Source: CAZMGG01 sp964565715 (GTDB lineage Bacteria; Planctomycetota; UBA1135; UBA2386). From it: a stretch of DNA of 64,000 nucleotides. Below, in pieces: positions 57,166-64,000 of the stretch. The DNA lies in the NCBI GenBank assembly GCA_964565715.1, contig CAZMGG010000010.1:11962-75961 (forward strand), in the 5' to 3' direction. The notes under the pieces were generated by a model, which made no database searches, was not told where the DNA came from, and saw only the letters and a program-made list of their open reading frames with translations. How positions within the stretch are numbered: the first letter of the stretch is position 1; the number at the start of each line of letters is the position of its first letter. Position numbers and translations under genes: made by a program.

Positions 57166-58530
57166 TCAGCGGTCGTCGCGCACCCGTACGACGCGGGCCA
57201 GCAGCGCGCCATCGGGCTGCAGGGCGCCGCGCAGCCAGATCCGGTCCTGCCCCGGCACCACGTCGGCAAGGCCGATGGTCCGCCGTTCGCCGCCGCTCGG
57301 CGCCTGTCGCAGCACGTCGGCGCCGGTGGCGAGCCGCACGGTCAGGGTGGTGACCGATCGGCCGCCCACCAGCAGCGGGTCGTTGCCGCGCGGAACCACG
57401 CGGATGGTGCCCTGCGGCACATCGACGGCGGCGACCGCTCCCTCGATCTCTGGCTGTGCCGGCTGGCCGTCGCGGTGCTCCAGTTCGATCTCGCGGGCGG
57501 TGACCTCGTTGCCGGTCCGCTGCGTCCATTCGACCTTCAGCAGATCACCGGCCAGCAGGGCGCTGAACGGCAGCAGGGTGGGATCACCGCTGCGATGGAT
57601 GCGGGCCTGGCTGGCGCGCACCAGGAACTCGATCGGCGGCGCCAGCAGGGCGCGGCCGTCGGCGCGGTCTTCGGCCAGGGCCAGCAGGCGGAGCGAAGTG
57701 GCCGCCGGCAGCACCTCCAGCACGCGACCCAGCAGCCGCGGACCGTCGCCGCGCCGGCGTTGCTGGACGTGGCGGGCGCGCAGCAGGCCATGATCGTGGA
57801 GGGCGCCGCGCACGTGCAGATCGTCGTCGCCGCCGAGCCGACTCAGGAACGTCGCCGGGTCGCCGATCAACGCGCCGTCGGCCGCCAGCAGCACGGCGCC
57901 AGCCGGCACCTCGACCCGCAGCGCCGCGCCGCCGAGGCTGGCGGTCAGCGTCGTGCCGTGCACCGACGCGACGGCCAGGGTCGCCGCCACGTCGACGCCG
58001 GCGGCGGGCTGGCCCACCAGGTCCGGCGTCCAGGTCGTGCGGTTCCCGGCGGTCGCCAGCGCGGGCGTGCTGCGGTGGCGCGCGTGCAGCCAGGAGGTGC
58101 CGCCGGCCTGGTGCTGCAGCGGCGGGGATACGGGTACGGTCACCGTGGCCGTCGTCAGGTCGAGGGCCGTGCGGGCGCCATCGGGCTGCATGCGCACGAC
58201 GCTGCCCGGCGCCAGCAGCAGGTGCAGTTCGCCGAACGTGCCCGACGGCAACCCTGTGAGCAGGATCGTCTCCGGCGCGCCGGTGGGATCGGCGCAGGTC
58301 AGCAGGCGCGGCGCGGCCAGCAGGTTCGGGGTGAGCGTGCCGTCGGCGGCGCGCAACACCACCGCCACCAGCTGTGCCTGCACGAAGGACTCGCTGCCGG
58401 CGGTGGTGTCCAGGAGGACGTGGGCACCGGGCTGGCTCGTGACCGGCGGCGGCGCGGAGCCGCTGCCCCCGCCACAGGCGGCCAGCAGGAGGACGAGGAG
58501 AGCGAACGCGGCGTGCAGGAACTGGCGCAT
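57166..58530 (-). CDS. Lipoprotein with DUF5666-like OB-type repeats
   Basis: The 454-residue product has a lipoprotein signal (FALLVLLLAACGGGSGS, Cys at about 19). Residues about 30-120 resemble a DUF4382 domain (LLDTTAGSESFVQAQLVAVV, LPSGTFGELHLLLAPGSVV). The C-terminal two thirds consist of beta-barrel-like units of the DUF5666 kind, in which a strand ending in a polar turn is repeated (LHVRGALHDHGLLRARHVQQ, LLAGDLLKVEWTQRTGNEVT, IEGAVAAVDVPQGTIRVVP, DRIWLRGALQPDGALLARVV). Function is unknown; such lipoproteins are thought to bind ligands at the cell surface. The palindrome array B lies 60-100 bp upstream. Confidence 0.8.
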   Translation of the reverse strand: MRQFLHAAFALLVLLLAACGGGSGSAPPPVTSQPGAHVLLDTTAGSESFVQAQLVAVVLRAADGTLTPNLLAAPRLLTCADPTGAPETILLTGLPSGTFGELHLLLAPGSVVRMQPDGARTALDLTTATVTVPVSPPLQHQAGGTSWLHARHRSTPALATAGNRTTWTPDLVGQPAAGVDVAATLAVASVHGTTLTASLGGAALRVEVPAGAVLLAADGALIGDPATFLSRLGGDDDLHVRGALHDHGLLRARHVQQRRRGDGPRLLGRVLEVLPAATSLRLLALAEDRADGRALLAPPIEFLVRASQARIHRSGDPTLLPFSALLAGDLLKVEWTQRTGNEVTAREIELEHRDGQPAQPEIEGAVAAVDVPQGTIRVVPRGNDPLLVGGRSVTTLTVRLATGADVLRQAPSGGERRTIGLADVVPGQDRIWLRGALQPDGALLARVVRVRDDR

Positions 58531-58591
58531 GATGGGCCGGCCGAGGGCAATGGTCGTGCCATGGCCGGTCTGCTCCTGCAGGCGTGCCCCG

Positions 58592-58631
58592 CGTGCGGAA
58601 GGCGCACGGACTGGCGTGCGGAATGCGGACG
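58592..58631. promoter_or_regulatory. Paired palindromic sites, array B
   Basis: B1 (58592-58608) is CGTGCGG-AAG-GCGCACG, one mismatch from the perfect palindrome; B2 (58615-58631) is identical to A2 at 49923-49939. They lie upstream of the lipoprotein gene that starts at 58530. Read on the coding strand, the order of sites relative to the start is the same as for the minus-strand gene at array A. Confidence 0.55.
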
Positions 58632-58641
58632 CCGGGGCCGT

Positions 58642-59406
58642 TCAGCCCCGGAGGTAGAGGCCGAACAGCCGGCGCCAGGCCTTGCGCAGGTCGTTGCCGG
58701 GCCGCGTGCGCCGGTTCAGCACCCGCCACAACCGCCGGACCTGCGCCCGGTCACCCTCGCAGTAGGCGCGCAGCCAGCGCAGCCGTTCGGCGGCCGAGAA
58801 GTCGCGCCGGCGGGACGGCGAGAACGCCGCCTCGAACAGGTCGACGGTGGCGGCGGCCTCGCCGTGGATCGACCGGCGGTGCACGATCGCCGCCGGCAGG
58901 TCGCACAGCAGCAGGTCGGCGTCCATCGGCTCGCCACGCAGCAGGAAGTTGCGCGGCATCGGCGTGCCCCAGAGCACGCCTTTGCGATGCAGAGCGGCCA
59001 CCAGCTCGCCCATGCGACGGACCAGGGCGGCCCGGACGGGGCCCGCAGTCGCCGGCGGCAGGCCCTGCAGCACCTCCTTCACCGGCCGGCAACCGGGCAC
59101 GAAGCGCGTCACCAGCACCGACTCCGGCACCAGGCCGAGCTGGCGCCGTTCGGACCAGGCCACCGGCTCGGTGCAGGGCAGGCCCGCCGCCTGCACGACC
59201 GCCAGCCGGTCGTGCTCGCGGTGCGCGCGGGAGGCGCGCAGCCAGGTCTGCAGCAGGCGGACGCCGCGGCTGCGGTAGGTCTTCCGCACCACCGCCTCCG
59301 GACCGCTGCCGAGCACTTCGACCAGGGTCGCGGCCTCCGCCTTCAGCACCCGCGCCGGCCCGCCGCGTTGCGGTGAGCTGGCCTCGGCGGGGACGGGGGC
59401 GGTCAT
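58642..59406 (-). CDS. Kdo/WaaP-like lipopolysaccharide kinase family protein with degenerate active site
   Basis: The 254-residue product reads as a small kinase of the lipopolysaccharide kinase (InaA/WaaP/KdkA) group: VVRKTYRSRGVRLLQTW (ATP-binding lysine region), REHDRLAVVQAAGLPCTEPV, VLVTRFVPGCRPVKEVL and VAALHRKGVLWGTPMPRNFL. In active members the catalytic loop is H-G-D-x4-N; here the corresponding residues are W-G-T-x4-N, so the catalytic aspartate is missing, although the metal-binding aspartate may be in LLLCDLPAA. It could be a pseudokinase or use another residue. TACCAT lies 8 nt before the ATG, with no Shine-Dalgarno sequence. It would act at the inner face of the membrane on lipid A or core. 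Confidence 0.8.
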   Translation of the reverse strand: MTAPVPAEASSPQRGGPARVLKAEAATLVEVLGSGPEAVVRKTYRSRGVRLLQTWLRASRAHREHDRLAVVQAAGLPCTEPVAWSERRQLGLVPESVLVTRFVPGCRPVKEVLQGLPPATAGPVRAALVRRMGELVAALHRKGVLWGTPMPRNFLLRGEPMDADLLLCDLPAAIVHRRSIHGEAAATVDLFEAAFSPSRRRDFSAAERLRWLRAYCEGDRAQVRRLWRVLNRRTRPGNDLRKAWRRLFGLYLRG

Positions 59407-59414
59407 CGGCGCCG

Positions 59415-59420
59415 ATGGTA
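59415..59420 (-). promoter_or_regulatory. -10-like hexamer TACCAT
   Basis: TACCAT on the minus strand ends 8 nt before the start at 59406, as at other suspected leaderless genes. Confidence 0.35.
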
Positions 59421-59449
59421 GCGCCGACGACCGCCCGGCCCGTCGCCGG

Positions 59450-60982
59450 CTACTGCAGTTCCAGCGTCATGGCGTTGCTGCTGGTCAGCCCGAAGGCGTT
59501 GGCCGGCGGGTCGAACAGGTACCACTGGGCGTAGACCACGAGCCCGATCAGAGCGGTGTTGAACGGAATGTTCTGCTGGTGGTGCGAGCAGCCCATCGGG
59601 TCGGCGATGTGGACGACGGTGCTGCCCGGCGACACCAGGAAGAAGCAGTTCGGCGCCGGGAAGCCCAGCGTCGTGAACTCGATCGGCAGGGGCGTGCCGC
59701 CGCTGGCGTCCCGCGAGGCGCCCAGGTTGAGGATGCTGACGCCGCCGGGAATCCCCCCGTGGCACTGGATGCGGAAGCCGCCGCCGACGCAGGGGCCGCC
59801 GTCGGCCGCGATCTGCGGCCGGATGCCGTTGCTGCCCTGGCAGGAGCCGCCGAACACGGTCGGGATGCGCAGGGGCTGCACCTGGCCCCGCAGTTCGCCG
59901 GTGGGGAACGCGGCGGTGTGGATGTTCACGTACCAGTTGCCGCCGCGGCAGTCGTTGAGCTGCGTCGTGGTCAGCACCGGACTGGTGCCCATCCACACGC
60001 TCGGGCCGCCGCTCAGCGGGAACACCACCGGGCCATTGATGCCAGGGGCGGCGACGTGGACGTGGGCGGCGGTGGGCGGGCCGGTCAGGCCGACGGCCTC
60101 GACGCGGTACGTGACCTGGCCGTTGGGCTGGATCTGCAGACAGGCCCGGGCGCGGCCGTTGGTCGTGTTGGGCGGCACCTCCTGGGCGCCGTTGCAGTTG
60201 GCCAGGAAGTCGTCGCCGCGGGTCAGCAGGATCTGGCCGCGGATCTCGCCGCCCGGCCAGGTCGTGGTGTGGACGTTGAAGTACATCCCGTTCGCCTTCA
60301 GGGCGTTCACCTGGGCCGTGGTCAGCTTCGGCGTGACGCCGCAGTAGCTGCCGCCGCCGCCGATCAGGCCGTGGACCACCGGACCGTTGACCCCGCTCGC
60401 CGCCTGATGGATGTGGGCGGCGGTGACGGTGCCGAGGCCGATGCAGCGCACCACGTAGACCAGCCGGTTGTCCGGCTCGTGCAGGAACGCGACGCCCTCG
60501 CCGGTGGCATTGCTCGGCACCGGCGGCACCTCCTGCAGACCGTTCAGGATCGACGTGAAGCGCCACGTCGACGGCGTCACCACCTGGCCGCGGATCTCAC
60601 CGCCGGGGAACGCGCCGGTGTGCACGTTGAGGTACGTGCCGCTCGTCTTCAGCGCCGCCACCTGCGCCGCCGACAGCACGGCGCCGCCGGTGAACGTCGT
60701 CGGGCTCGGGCCCGCGGCCAGCGGCACGATCACGCCGCCGTTGACGCCGAGCGGCGCCATGTGCAGGTGCGCCGCGGTCGGCGCGGCGGTGAGGTTCTCG
60801 GCGTGGACGAAGACCCGCACGCTGTTGGCGGGTTCTTCGAGGCGGACGACGCCCCAGCCGAGGCCAGCGGTGGCGACCGGCGGCACCTCCTGGGCGCCGT
60901 CGAGGGAGGCGGAGAAGTACGAGACCTGGGCGCTGGCGAACGTTGCCAGCGCGCCGATCGCAGCGAGGACGCGAGAGAGCAT
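59450..60982 (-). CDS. Secreted protein with three CHRD domains and shared C-terminal domain
   Basis: The 510-residue product has a signal peptide (MLSRVLAAIGALATFASAQ). Three consecutive CHRD domains follow at about 22-135, 138-255 and 256-370, each with the hallmark LxGxQEVPP (LDGAQEVPPVAT, LNGLQEVPPVPS, CNGAQEVPPNTT), an AAHxH motif and NVHTxxxPGGEIRGQ. CHRD domains occur in secreted bacterial proteins and in chordin; their ligand in bacteria is unknown. The last 130 residues (CQGSNGIRPQIAADGGPCVG to LTSSNAMTLELQ) are the shared C-terminal domain. AAGGAG lies 6 nt before the ATG. It is divergent from the DUF1028 gene. Confidence 0.93.
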   Translation of the reverse strand: MLSRVLAAIGALATFASAQVSYFSASLDGAQEVPPVATAGLGWGVVRLEEPANSVRVFVHAENLTAAPTAAHLHMAPLGVNGGVIVPLAAGPSPTTFTGGAVLSAAQVAALKTSGTYLNVHTGAFPGGEIRGQVVTPSTWRFTSILNGLQEVPPVPSNATGEGVAFLHEPDNRLVYVVRCIGLGTVTAAHIHQAASGVNGPVVHGLIGGGGSYCGVTPKLTTAQVNALKANGMYFNVHTTTWPGGEIRGQILLTRGDDFLANCNGAQEVPPNTTNGRARACLQIQPNGQVTYRVEAVGLTGPPTAAHVHVAAPGINGPVVFPLSGGPSVWMGTSPVLTTTQLNDCRGGNWYVNIHTAAFPTGELRGQVQPLRIPTVFGGSCQGSNGIRPQIAADGGPCVGGGFRIQCHGGIPGGVSILNLGASRDASGGTPLPIEFTTLGFPAPNCFFLVSPGSTVVHIADPMGCSHHQQNIPFNTALIGLVVYAQWYLFDPPANAFGLTSSNAMTLELQ

Positions 60983-61020
60983 GGGTTCTCCTTCGGAGTG
61001 GTGGTTGTGGTGAGAGGTCG

Positions 61021-61058
61021 GCGAACCGGGGTTCGCGCGACGCGCCCATGGTATGGGC
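61021..61058. promoter_or_regulatory. Two tandem palindromes between divergent genes
   Basis: GCGAACC-GG-GGTTCGC (61021-61036) and GCCCAT-GGT-ATGGGC (61044-61058) are both perfect inverted repeats in the 157-bp gap between the CHRD and DUF1028 genes. Their different sequences suggest two factors or an operator plus hairpin. Confidence 0.45.
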
Positions 61059-61124
61059 CGAAGGGCGGATCGTGGATACGGCTTGGCGCATGCGCGCGCG
61101 ACGTTCCTCACCGGCTCGCGCGAG

Positions 61125-61130
61125 TATCGT
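61125..61130 (+). promoter_or_regulatory. -10-like hexamer TATCGT
   Basis: TATCGT ends 9 nt before the ATG at 61140; no Shine-Dalgarno sequence is present. The spacing equals that at 9439-9444. Confidence 0.35.
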
Positions 61131-61139
61131 GGCCCGCCC

Positions 61140-62663
61140 ATGCCCGCCGTCCTGCGCCGCGTCGTCCTCGCGCTCGCCGCCGTCCTGCTCTGCGCGCCGC
61201 TGCCCGCCACCTGGTCGATCATCCTGATCGACACGCGCACCGGCGAGATCGCGGTCGGTTGCGCCACCTGCCTCACCGCGTTCGACCTGCGCGCCGGCGT
61301 GCCGGTGATCTGGGTCGGCGCCGGCGCCGCCTGCGCCCAGTCCTTCGTCGACTCCTCGGGCCAGAACCGCCTGCTGATCCGGAACCAGCTCCAGCTCGGC
61401 ACCGATCCCGCGCAGATCCTGCTGTTGCTGCAGGGCCAGGATCCCGGCCACCAGACCCGTCAGTACGGCATCGTCGACCTGCAGGGCCGCGCGGTGGGCT
61501 TCTCCGGCACCGGCGCCGGCGCCTGGGCCGGACACATCACCGGCCGCATCGGCGACGTGGTCTACGCGATCCAGGGCAACGTGCTGACCGGCGCGCCGGT
61601 CGTGCAGGCCGCCGAACTGGCGGTGCGCACGGCGCCCGGCGACCTCGCCGACCGGCTGATGGCCGGCATGGAGGCCGCCCGCAGCATGGGCGGCGACGGT
61701 CGCTGCTCGTGCACCAGTGGCGGCCCGACCGGCTGCGGCGCGCCGCCGGCGAGCTTCCAGAAGTCGTCGCACATCGCGTTCGCCATCGTCGCCCGCCCGG
61801 GCGACCAGAACGGCGCCGCCTGCAACAGCAGCGTCGGCTGCGCCACCGGCAGCTACTTCCTCAACCTGAACATCGCAGGCCAGCAGGCCTCGGCGCCGGA
61901 TCCGGTGTTCCAGCTGCAGACCCAGTTCCTGGACTGGCGCCTGCAGAACCTGCTGCGGCCCGATCACTTCCGCAGCGAGGTGAGCCTGGGCTCGCCGACC
62001 CTGCCCGCCGACTCGGTGACCGAGGTGCCGCTGCGCATCGTGCTGCGCGACTGGCGCGGCGCAGCCCTGCCGTTCGGCGGCGCGCAGGTCACCGCCAGCG
62101 TGGCGCCGGGCAGCGCCGGCGCCGCCGCGTTCGGCGCCACCATCGACCACGGCGACGGGTCCTACACGATCCCGGTCCGCGCCACCGCGCCCGGCGCGCT
62201 GCGCCTGCGGGTCGGCGCCGACGACGGGCTCGGCCGCCGCGACCTGGGACCGGACCACGCCGCCGTGGCGGTGAGTGACGCCCTGTGGAGTTCACGCCCG
62301 TCGCTGTCGGTGCAGCAGGGCGGCCGCGTCACGTTCGTGCTGAACGGCGGCGCCACCCGCGCCGGCCGCTCCTACCTGCTGCTGGCCTCGGCGGCGGGCA
62401 CCTCGCCCGGCATCCCGCTGGGTCCGGTGGTGCTGCCGCTCAACTTCGACCCCGTCATCGGTCTCTGCCTGGACCTGGCCCTGAACGGCGGCCTGCCCGG
62501 CTTCGCCGGGGTGCTGGACGGGCAGGGGCGCCGCGAGGTCGGGCTGGACCTGCCGCCGGGCGTGCTGGGCTTCCTGGGGCCCCGCGACCTGCACTTCGCG
62601 TTCGGCACGCTCGGACCGATCGACTTCGCCAGCAACCCGGTGCGGCTCGGCACCCTGCCCTGA
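61140..62663 (+). CDS. Secreted DUF1028 (Ntn-hydrolase-like) protein with shared C-terminal domain
   Basis: The 507-residue product has a signal peptide (VVLALAAVLLCAPLPA) after which ATWSIILIDTRTGEIAVGCA begins the DUF1028 domain (about 22-235), a family with an N-terminal-nucleophile-hydrolase fold; VIWVGAGAACAQSFVD, GLDLQG-type turns and VYAIQGNVLTG follow. Residues about 240-375 form an invasin/Ig-like sandwich (PLRIVLRDWRGAALPFGGAQ, DGSYTIPVRATAPGALRLRV). The C-terminal 120 residues (SLSVQQGGRVTFVLNGGATR to FASNPVRLGTLP) follow the shared C-terminal domain pattern. The nucleophile after signal cleavage would be Thr or Ser near TWS. Activity is unknown. ATG 61140 fits the signal peptide; the frame extends to 61053. 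Confidence 0.87.
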   Translation: MPAVLRRVVLALAAVLLCAPLPATWSIILIDTRTGEIAVGCATCLTAFDLRAGVPVIWVGAGAACAQSFVDSSGQNRLLIRNQLQLGTDPAQILLLLQGQDPGHQTRQYGIVDLQGRAVGFSGTGAGAWAGHITGRIGDVVYAIQGNVLTGAPVVQAAELAVRTAPGDLADRLMAGMEAARSMGGDGRCSCTSGGPTGCGAPPASFQKSSHIAFAIVARPGDQNGAACNSSVGCATGSYFLNLNIAGQQASAPDPVFQLQTQFLDWRLQNLLRPDHFRSEVSLGSPTLPADSVTEVPLRIVLRDWRGAALPFGGAQVTASVAPGSAGAAAFGATIDHGDGSYTIPVRATAPGALRLRVGADDGLGRRDLGPDHAAVAVSDALWSSRPSLSVQQGGRVTFVLNGGATRAGRSYLLLASAAGTSPGIPLGPVVLPLNFDPVIGLCLDLALNGGLPGFAGVLDGQGRREVGLDLPPGVLGFLGPRDLHFAFGTLGPIDFASNPVRLGTLP

Positions 62664-62677
62664 CGCCGGCCCCCGGC

Positions 62678-62688
62678 CCAAAAATTGG
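62678..62688. promoter_or_regulatory. AT-rich inverted repeat CCAA-AAA-TTGG
   Basis: An 11-bp AT-rich inverted repeat stands out in the GC-rich gap before the ATPase gene at 62760. It may be part of its promoter or an operator. Confidence 0.3.
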
Positions 62689-62759
62689 CGCCTGCGGGCG
62701 AGACTTCGCCGCCCGCCGGCGGGAGACTGCCGGCTGGTTCCTCCGGTCAGGGAGGTGGC

Positions 62760-63695
62760 ATGGTCGATCGAGCGGCGGGCAATCCAGGACGGGCAAACGG
62801 CGCGGGCCTCGGGCCGCGTGGCCGTGGCCTCCTCGACCGCCTGATGTCCGGGCTCCGTCCCGCCGCCGGGCCGCAGCTGGAGGGCCGCACGCTCGCCATC
62901 GCCAGCGGCAAGGGCGGCACCGGCAAGTCGTTCGTCGCCACCAACCTCGCGGTCCTCCTGCACGGCCGGCAGAAGGCGGTGACCGTGGTCGACTGCGACT
63001 TCGGACTCGCCTGCGACCACCTGCTGATGGGGGTGAAGCCGGTCCACACGCTGCAACAGCTGCTGACCGGCAAGGCCGCGCTGTCGGAAGTGCGGGTGCC
63101 CACGCCGTGCGGGCCGCTGCTGGTGCCCGGCGCGTCCGGCGTCCGCAAGATGGCCGATCTGGCCGACAAGGAGCTGCTGGCGCTCGCCCGCGAGTTCGGG
63201 GTGGTCGCCGCCGACAGCGACGTGATGGTGCTCGATGTCGGCGCCGGCATCGCGCCGCAGACCGTGCTGACCATGCTCTGCGCCGACCAGATCGTGCTGG
63301 TGACCCAGCCGGAGATCGCCGCGCTGGTGGATGCCTACGCGGTGGTGAAGTGCGTGGCGCAACTCGATCCCAACGCCCAGTTCCTGGTGGTGGTCAATCG
63401 CGTGACCTCCCCGGGCCGCGGCGAGCAGGCCTTCCAGAAGCTGACCGACGTGGCCCGCGCCCAGGCCGGCGTCGGGCTGCACTACCTGGGCGAGATCCCC
63501 GACGATCCGCGGGTGTCGCAGCATCGGCTGGGCCAGCTGCCGCTGGTGGCGACCGACGCCGAGGGCTCGCTCACCGCGGCGTTCGCCCAGATCGCCGATC
63601 GGCTGGAGTGCGCCGGCGGGCCGCTGCGGCGGCGCTCGGTGCCCGCCGACCAGGGCGTCGAGGCGCGCTTCAAGCGGCACCGGCTGTTCCTGTAG
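62760..63695 (+). CDS. MinD/FlhG-family deviant-Walker ATPase
   Basis: The 311-residue product has the deviant Walker A motif ASGKGGTGKSFVATNLAV, switch/Walker motifs VVDCDFGLACDHLLMG and VMVLDVGAGIAPQTVL, and the LVTQPEIAALVDAYAVVK segment typical of MinD/FlhG (FleN) ATPases, which control flagellar number or cell division placement through membrane- and partner-dependent dimerisation. The N-terminal 45 residues are arginine- and glycine-rich and lack the DQAxxLR motif of canonical FlhG; the basic C-terminus (VEARFKRHRLFL) may bind membranes. GGAGG lies 4 nt before the ATG at 62760. With no flagellar gene in view, assignment to FlhG rather than MinD or a polar-localisation ATPase stays open. 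Confidence 0.88.
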   Translation: MVDRAAGNPGRANGAGLGPRGRGLLDRLMSGLRPAAGPQLEGRTLAIASGKGGTGKSFVATNLAVLLHGRQKAVTVVDCDFGLACDHLLMGVKPVHTLQQLLTGKAALSEVRVPTPCGPLLVPGASGVRKMADLADKELLALAREFGVVAADSDVMVLDVGAGIAPQTVLTMLCADQIVLVTQPEIAALVDAYAVVKCVAQLDPNAQFLVVVNRVTSPGRGEQAFQKLTDVARAQAGVGLHYLGEIPDDPRVSQHRLGQLPLVATDAEGSLTAAFAQIADRLECAGGPLRRRSVPADQGVEARFKRHRLFL

Positions 63696-63711
63696 CACCC
63701 CAACCGGGGTG
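63696..63711 (+). terminator. Hairpin directly after the MinD-like gene
   Basis: CACCCC (63696-63701) and GGGGTG (63706-63711) form a perfect 6-bp stem with loop AACC, immediately after the stop codon. The sequence that follows is G-rich, not T-rich, so termination may be weak. Confidence 0.4.
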
Positions 63712-64000
63712 GGGCGGGGCGTTCGTCGTGCCATGACCGGTGGGGGAGACCTGCCGCGACCGGTGCGGCAAGGGTCTGCTGCCAAACGCGTTGCGATCGG
63801 ACGTCCGGGGATTGGTGCGGATGGCCGTGGCGGTGGAACCTGCGATCGGGTCGGCCGCCACCCTTGGCCTTGCCCAGGCCGGGGCTGGGCAGGCTTGTTG
63901 TGCCGGATAGAGTTCCGCCGTCCGTCCTCGCTTGCCTCGGGGACGACAGGTGTCGGCGGTCACGCTCGGGCGGTTCTCCGACGTCACGCTGTGCCGGTTC
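63712..64000. other. Terminal non-coding stretch
   Basis: No convincing gene is seen in either strand. The stretch holds an inverted repeat TGCCCAG/CTGGGCA (63871-63877 and 63885-63891) and a -10-like TAGAGT (63908-63913), which would fit a promoter for a plus-strand gene beyond the window edge. A minus-strand open frame at 63670-63987 has shadow-like composition and was not accepted. Confidence 0.45.

Noticed and set aside
63670..63987. Minus-strand 105-codon frame at the window end
   Set aside because: It overlaps the MinD-like gene end, begins without a ribosome-binding site and has a random-looking composition.

Overview
The window is very GC-rich DNA, densely packed with genes on both strands, with many start/stop overlaps (ATGA, GTGA). 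About 51 protein-coding genes can be supported. No rRNA, tRNA, CRISPR array, transposase or phage gene was found. The gene content points to a member of the Planctomycetota (inference, no marker gene confirms it): many large secreted proteins of low similarity to anything (beta-helix, kelch, CHRD, PPC-type), an FGE-sulfatase protein beside a Tat-exported Gfo/Idh oxidoreductase, a kinase fused to a sigma-54 activator, futalosine-route menaquinone genes, IspH (MEP isoprenoid pathway) and an outer membrane served by TonB. The outer membrane, lipoproteins and TonB system show a diderm cell.

Layout. 1-3636: a truncated secreted serine protease, an FGE-like protein and a Gfo/Idh oxidoreductase. 3633-8082 (minus): ispH, a small winged-helix regulator and its membrane partner, an M28 peptidase and a PepE-like peptidase. 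8174-15518: an exported protein of unknown role, a 1208-residue hybrid two-component sensor, a thioredoxin-like/helical repeat protein and a SUI1/YciH factor. 15644-20046: two lipoproteins, mqnB, two very small genes, mqnD and an alpha/beta hydrolase. 20278-28122: a three-gene operon of secreted proteins (beta-helix, kelch propeller, unknown) whose first gene starts inside a pentanucleotide repeat, then an opposing beta-helix gene. 28261-31741: a tight three-gene peptide-ligase operon (C39-like peptidase, RLAN-ATP-grasp, GCS2 ligase). 31863-33261: small unknown genes. 33401-45216: a long co-directional locus with a beta-helix protein, lipoprotein, TonB-dependent receptor and a complete TonB2-type energy complex (DUF3450, TtpC-like, ExbB, ExbD, TonB, TPR). 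45230-62663: mostly secreted proteins on alternating strands (haloperoxidase/PAP2, SodC lipoprotein, CHRD, DUF1028, propellers), interrupted by a kinase/GAF/sigma-54 regulator, a methyltransferase and an LPS-kinase-like protein. 62760-63695: a MinD/FlhG-type ATPase. The last 305 bases hold no convincing gene.

The most interesting signals are the phase-variation-like repeat at 20288-20328 with two alternative start codons, the uncharacterised peptide-ligase operon, matched operator palindromes around the winged-helix regulator and ispH, two paired palindrome arrays upstream of secreted-protein genes, a shared C-terminal domain in about ten secreted proteins, structured intergenic RNA ahead of the TonB locus, and a recurrent TAnnnT hexamer 6-15 nt before start codons that lack a Shine-Dalgarno sequence, which suggests many leaderless transcripts.
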